Assembly: GCA_021155145.1 (NCBI GenBank)
Contig: JAJNPX010000342.1
Span: 1 to 7,494, forward strand
DNA length: 7,494 bases
Direction: 5' to 3'
Origin: Acidisarcina sp.
Lineage (GTDB): Bacteria; Acidobacteriota; Blastocatellia; Pyrinomonadales; Pyrinomonadaceae
Positions 4,705 to 7,494 of this stretch are shown piece after piece; positions within the stretch are counted from its first letter, which is position 1, and the number at the start of each line of letters is the position of its first letter. Below the pieces are notes generated by a model that saw only the letters and a list, made by a program, of their open reading frames with translations, was not told the DNA's origin and searched no databases. A program made the position numbers and the translations under genes.

Positions 4705-5632
4705 CCTCTCCCTTTACATCGACATCGGGCCGTGTGAATTTTCCGTACTCGAAGTTTATTCGAGTGTCCTTTCTGACCTCGCGTTCTTTCAGGCGAACGC
4801 GATACTGCAGGTGAGATAGATTCTTTGGGGTCAGGATGCCGAAATCGCTGTCCGAGTATTCGAGGATATCCTCGGCGACGACGACCGGTGCGGGAAAGCC
4901 GTCGGGCTGTATGGTCCGCTCGCGCAGTTCCCGGCGGATGTTGAATGTGTCGATGTCGATCCACAGTTTGCCCCGCACCCTCACGTTCAGCTCCGTGGTT
5001 TTATCGCCATCGATCTCGATGTCGTAATTGTGCGATGCGGCGGGCGAATTCACGGCTATCGAGGGATCGGGGCGGATCTGGTCAAAGATCATAAGATAGA
5101 CCTTGCGGCCGCCGAGCGACTCCATTCCCGCCATCGTGTAGCGAAACCTTCCGCGAAGTTCATTTGACAGAGCTATCGCCTGGAACAGCGTGAGCCCGCT
5201 GATCGAAAAGTCCTCGTCAAAGCGTCCGCTTTCATCACGGATGCGCTCAAATTCTTTCTGCGAATTGTCGGACGCAACGACCTTTTCGAAAAACTCGCGT
5301 GCGCGTTCGTCGGCATTCTCGACCTTTTTGCCATCGACCGCGACGACGTTTCGAAACTCGGCGACCCGCCCCGCATCTTTCGTCAGCTGATAAACGAGGA
5401 AAGTTGAATCGACGACCTTTCGCTTCTTGATCGCCCCCTTTTCGTCGTAGATCTCAAAGACCTTTTTCTCTTCCGATAAGAGGTTCTTGAACGTCTCGAA
5501 ATAGGCCGTCATACGCTCTCTCGCCTTGGTGACGATCTCCTGCGGCGTTGCTTCGCGCACAAGCTGTGCGTGGGCGGAGATACCTCCGAGGCACAAGATC
5601 AACATCGCAAAAAGCGGCCCGCGAACATTCAT
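4685..5632 (-). CDS. Exported LolA-like hypothetical protein
   Basis: This encodes 315 residues with a clear Sec signal peptide: MNVRG, hydrophobic core to about residue 18, and A-H-A|Q cleavage after residue 22. The mature part begins with a helical region (about 28-56, 'EIVTKARERMTAYFETFKNLLSEEK'-like). It then alternates charged helices and beta strands: 'STFLVYQL', 'FRNVVAVDGKKV', 'GRKVYLMIFD'. It ends with 'RGKLWIDIDTFNIRRELRE' (about 233-251), a pattern I associate with LolA-like/outer-membrane lipoprotein-sorting folds common among exported Acidobacteriota hypotheticals. A periplasmic, lipid- or cell-wall-associated role is inference. ATG 5632 is chosen because the upstream in-frame extension (to 5746) crosses the divergent Nudix gene and precedes the signal peptide. 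Its 3' end overlaps the crotonase-like gene by 20 bp. Confidence 0.82.
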   Translation of the reverse strand: MNVRGPLFAMLILCLGGISAHAQLVREATPQEIVTKARERMTAYFETFKNLLSEEKKVFEIYDEKGAIKKRKVVDSTFLVYQLTKDAGRVAEFRNVVAVDGKKVENADERAREFFEKVVASDNSQKEFERIRDESGRFDEDFSISGLTLFQAIALSNELRGRFRYTMAGMESLGGRKVYLMIFDQIRPDPSIAVNSPAASHNYDIEIDGDKTTELNVRVRGKLWIDIDTFNIRRELRERTIQPDGFPAPVVVAEDILEYSDSDFGILTPKNLSHLQYRVRLKEREVRKDTRINFEYGKFTRPDVDVKGEVKDKEQ

Positions 5633-5640
5633 AGATTTTA

Positions 5641-5670
5641 ATTCAAACACAATTCTGCGATGATTTGAAT
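5641..5670. promoter_or_regulatory. Inverted repeat in the divergent spacer, candidate operator
   Basis: A perfect 7-bp inverted repeat, ATTCAAA (5641-5647) and TTTGAAT (5664-5670), has half-site centres 23 bp apart, close to two helical turns. It fills the 46-bp spacer between the divergent starts of the LolA-like gene (5632) and the Nudix gene (5679). The placement suits a dimeric regulator controlling both directions. AT-rich spacers produce such repeats by chance, so this is a candidate only. Confidence 0.35.
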
Positions 5671-5678
5671 GATATTGT

Positions 5679-6245
5679 ATGCCCGAAAGGCCTGACAGGT
5701 GGAAGATCGTGTCTTCCCGCGAGCTTGCGGATTGCCGCGTCTTCAAGGTTCGCGAGGATCTGAGCGAGCGCGATTCGGACGCAATGCGTGCACCGTTCTA
5801 TGTGGTCGAGAGTCCGGACTGGGTGAACATTGCGGCCGTAACGACAACGCGGGAGATGATCCTGATCGAACAATTTCGACACGGGGCGGGCTCGGTCATT
5901 CTCGAGGTGCCCGGCGGGATGGTTGACACCGGCGAGAGCCATAGGGAAGCCGCCATGCGGGAGCTGCGCGAAGAGACAGGGTTTACCGCCGGCAGGATGA
6001 TCGCTATTGGAAGCTCGCATCCGAACCCCGCTATACAGAACAATTCGATCCATCATTTTCTCGCGCTCGAATGCGAAAGGACGGAAGCCGTTGCCTTTGA
6101 CGAACACGAAAGCATCCGCACGCGGCTCGTCCCGCTTCACGAAGTCGAGGACCTGGTGCACAATGGGGAATTGACGCATTCGCTGGCCATCACGGCCCTC
6201 TATTACGCGAACCGTTTTTTACAAGATGAAAATATCATTGCTTAA
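5679..6245 (+). CDS. Nudix hydrolase, ADP-ribose pyrophosphatase-like
   Basis: This encodes a 188-residue cytoplasmic hydrolase of nucleoside diphosphates linked to another moiety. The Nudix box is complete: G80-x5-E86-x7-R94-E95-L96-x-E98-E99-x-G101-F102, the Mg2+-binding catalytic helix. Upstream are the usual strands, including 'VVESPDWVNIAAVT' and 'ILIEQFRHGAGSVILEVPGG', the latter typical of the ADP-ribose/GDP-mannose (NudF/NudK) branch. A proline (P117) lies 15 residues after the box, a position associated with ADP-ribose pyrophosphatases. Substrate assignment is therefore likely ADP-ribose or a related sugar nucleotide, not proven. ATG 5679 lacks a clear ribosome site. The 3' end overlaps the AtuA-like gene by 20 bp, implying translational coupling. 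Confidence 0.93.
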   Translation: MPERPDRWKIVSSRELADCRVFKVREDLSERDSDAMRAPFYVVESPDWVNIAAVTTTREMILIEQFRHGAGSVILEVPGGMVDTGESHREAAMRELREETGFTAGRMIAIGSSHPNPAIQNNSIHHFLALECERTEAVAFDEHESIRTRLVPLHEVEDLVHNGELTHSLAITALYYANRFLQDENIIA

Positions 6246-6573
6246 ACTTGCACACGCACGCTCCGGCGACAAGGGCGACACCGCCAATGTCGGCCTGATC
6301 GCGCTAAAGGACGAATATTATCCGCTGCTCGTTCGCGAGGTAACGGCAGATGCCGTGAAGGAGCACTTCGGCCCGATGGTGAAGGGCGAGGTCGAACGAT
6401 TTGAACTGCCGAATCTGCACTCGCTCAACTTTCTGCTTCACGAGTCTCTCGGCGGCGGCGGAACACTAAGCCTGATGACCGATGCGCAGGGCAAGACATT
6501 CTCGACCGCGCTCCTGCGGATGAACGTGGAGATCCCGGACGAAGAAGCTGCCGCGCTTGGCTTGGCCGCATAA
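6226..6573 (+). CDS. Stand-alone AtuA-like ferredoxin-fold protein
   Basis: This encodes 115 residues corresponding to the small C-terminal ferredoxin-fold domain associated with AtuA/DUF1446 proteins of acyclic terpene and related acyl-CoA catabolism. The diagnostic N-terminal stretch 'LAHARSGDKGDTANVGLIA' (8-26) and the later 'LNFLLHESLGGGGTLSL' (about 67-83) and 'GKTFSTALLRM' (about 88-98) are all present. In many bacteria this domain is either fused to the larger AtuA domain or encoded beside it; here neither an AtuA gene nor acyl-CoA carboxylase genes are in view. It starts inside the Nudix coding end in a different frame with no ribosome site of its own, so it probably depends on Nudix translation. 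No catalytic role is established for the isolated domain to my knowledge. Confidence 0.9.
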   Translation: MKISLLKLAHARSGDKGDTANVGLIALKDEYYPLLVREVTADAVKEHFGPMVKGEVERFELPNLHSLNFLLHESLGGGGTLSLMTDAQGKTFSTALLRMNVEIPDEEAAALGLAA

Positions 6574-6579
6574 CCATCG

Positions 6580-6601
6580 GTTGGGTTAGCCCAAGCTACG
6601 A
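6580..6601. repeat. Short palindromic repeat, copy 2
   Basis: Seven bases after the AtuA-like stop lies gttgggttagcccaagctacga. Its core TTGGG-TTAG-CCCAA (6581-6594) is a perfect 5-bp hairpin with a tetraloop. It resembles the motif at 3362-3387 in block order and spacing. No T-run follows, so intrinsic termination is not supported, though the position between operon end and the next gene's leader would suit a weak terminator or processing site. Confidence 0.45.
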
Positions 6602-6657
6602 ACTTACATTACAATTCCTTTGTTATTCTCACTTACCTCAGACATCCGGAGTTAGAT

Positions 6658-7494
6658 ATGCGACTGTTCTGGTTTCGATCTCTCGTTTCCATTTTTCTTG
6701 TTTCGTCGATCTTTGCCCAATCAACTGTGGTCGAGAATCGTTCGATCCTGGGTTTTTCGGCGGATTCGGCGAAGCTCCAACGCGACCTCGAGTCGCGGTT
6801 CGATGCGATGCTTAAGGCCGACAACCTGCGCGATTGGAACAAGCGTTTGTCCGCGCGGCCCCATCATCTCGGGTCGGCATATAACAAGGCGAATGCGGAA
6901 TTCATCGCGTCTCTGTTTCGCTCGTGGGGTTACGACACCAAGATCGAAGAGTTTCAGGTGCTGTTCCCGACGCCCAAAACACGCATCGTTGAGATGACCG
7001 CGCCGGATAAATTTAAACTAAAGCTGAATGAACCTCCCGTCGACGGAGATGCTACGAGCGGGCAACAGGACGAGCAGTTGCCGACCTACAATGCTTACTC
7101 GGTCGACGGCGACGTCACCGGCCCGCTGGTCTATGTGAACTACGGGACGCCGGCCGATTATGAGGTACTCGAACAGAATGGGGTCAGCGTAAAAGGCAAG
7201 ATCGCGATAGCCCGTTACGGAGGCTCGTGGCGTGGAATAAAGCCAAAGGTGGCCGCCGAACACGGAGCCATCGGCTGCATCATCTACTCCGACCCGAGAA
7301 ACGACGGCTATTACCAGGGCGATGTCTATCCGAAAGGGGCATATCGTAACGAAAATGGCGTTCAACGCGGCTCGGTGATGGATATGCCGCTCTTTCCCGG
7401 CGATCCGCTGACGAAAGGCATCGGGGCTACAAAAGATGCAAAGCGCATTGACATAAAGAACGCCGAAACGCTTACCAAGATCCCCGTTTTTCCG
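6658..7494 (+). CDS. M28-family (GCPII-like) exported carboxypeptidase, N-terminal part
   Basis: The frame is open from ATG 6658 to the window edge (279 codons, no stop), so the gene is cut by the window. A signal peptide is clear (MRLFWFR, hydrophobic core, cleavage I-F-A|Q after residue 20). 'ARPHHLGSAYNKANAEFIAS' (66-85) and 'WGYDTKIEEFQVLFPTP' (90-106) match the N-terminus of glutamate carboxypeptidase II. The protease-associated (PA) domain spans about 141-250: 'YNAYS', 'GPLVYVNYGTPADYEVLE', 'GKIAIARYGGSWRGIKP', 'GAIGCIIYSDP', 'GVQRGSVMDMPLFPGDPLT'. The zinc ligands and catalytic Glu lie downstream, outside the window. The full protein should be about 700 residues, a secreted or periplasmic zinc peptidase removing C-terminal residues from peptides. 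GGAG (6648-6651) six bases before the ATG is a good ribosome site. Confidence 0.95.
   Translation, partial: MRLFWFRSLVSIFLVSSIFAQSTVVENRSILGFSADSAKLQRDLESRFDAMLKADNLRDWNKRLSARPHHLGSAYNKANAEFIASLFRSWGYDTKIEEFQVLFPTPKTRIVEMTAPDKFKLKLNEPPVDGDATSGQQDEQLPTYNAYSVDGDVTGPLVYVNYGTPADYEVLEQNGVSVKGKIAIARYGGSWRGIKPKVAAEHGAIGCIIYSDPRNDGYYQGDVYPKGAYRNENGVQRGSVMDMPLFPGDPLTKGIGATKDAKRIDIKNAETLTKIPVFP

Noticed and set aside
5635..5640. TAAAAT on the minus strand as a -10 box for the LolA-like gene
   Set aside because: It ends only 2 bases before the start codon, so transcription would begin inside the coding sequence downstream of the ATG.

Overview
The window is bacterial chromosomal DNA of moderately high GC content with short intergenic gaps. 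The gene families fit an Acidobacteriota genome, most likely Blastocatellia/Pyrinomonadaceae-like. The clues are a secreted GCPII-type M28 peptidase, Sec-exported 'hypothetical' proteins ending their signal peptides in A-Q, a hypothetical family with a 'GRPAGANLYF' core, and short GC-rich intergenic repeats. This placement is inference from gene style and memory, not from a marker gene. I see no rRNA, tRNA, CRISPR array, transposase or phage gene.

Layout. Bases 1-146 are noncoding and repeat-rich (two 30-bp units, then a hairpin). They lead into a sigma70-like promoter (147-175) and a small conserved hypothetical gene (190-627, +). Next comes a long exported protein of unknown function with a coiled coil and a cysteine cluster (700-1959, +). 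It converges on a two-helix membrane protein (1982-2335, -), a single-domain response regulator (2430-2897, -), a 50-residue lmo0937/DUF5670-type membrane peptide (2988-3140, -) and a possible 49-codon ORF in its leader (3159-3308, -). A clear intrinsic terminator at 2940-2974 separates the DUF5670-type gene from the response regulator, so they are probably separate transcription units.

After a gene-free gap (3309-3481) come family I inorganic pyrophosphatase (3482-4099, -) and, divergently and only 29 bp away, a short enoyl-CoA hydratase/isomerase-fold protein (4129-4704, +). The latter lacks the C-terminal part of the family and both usual catalytic glutamates. Its 3' end overlaps by 20 bp that of a convergent exported LolA-like protein (4685-5632, -). 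A 46-bp divergent spacer with a 7-bp inverted repeat leads to a Nudix hydrolase of ADP-ribose pyrophosphatase type (5679-6245, +). Overlapping it by 20 bp is a stand-alone AtuA-like ferredoxin-fold protein (6226-6573, +). The window ends inside an exported M28/GCPII-like carboxypeptidase (6658 onward, +).

Most of this looks like ordinary housekeeping and envelope gene content. There is no obvious defence or mobile system. The parts most worth following are the catalytically altered short crotonase, the coupled Nudix/AtuA-like pair, the structured leader of the DUF5670-type gene, and the short repeats shared between intergenic gaps.
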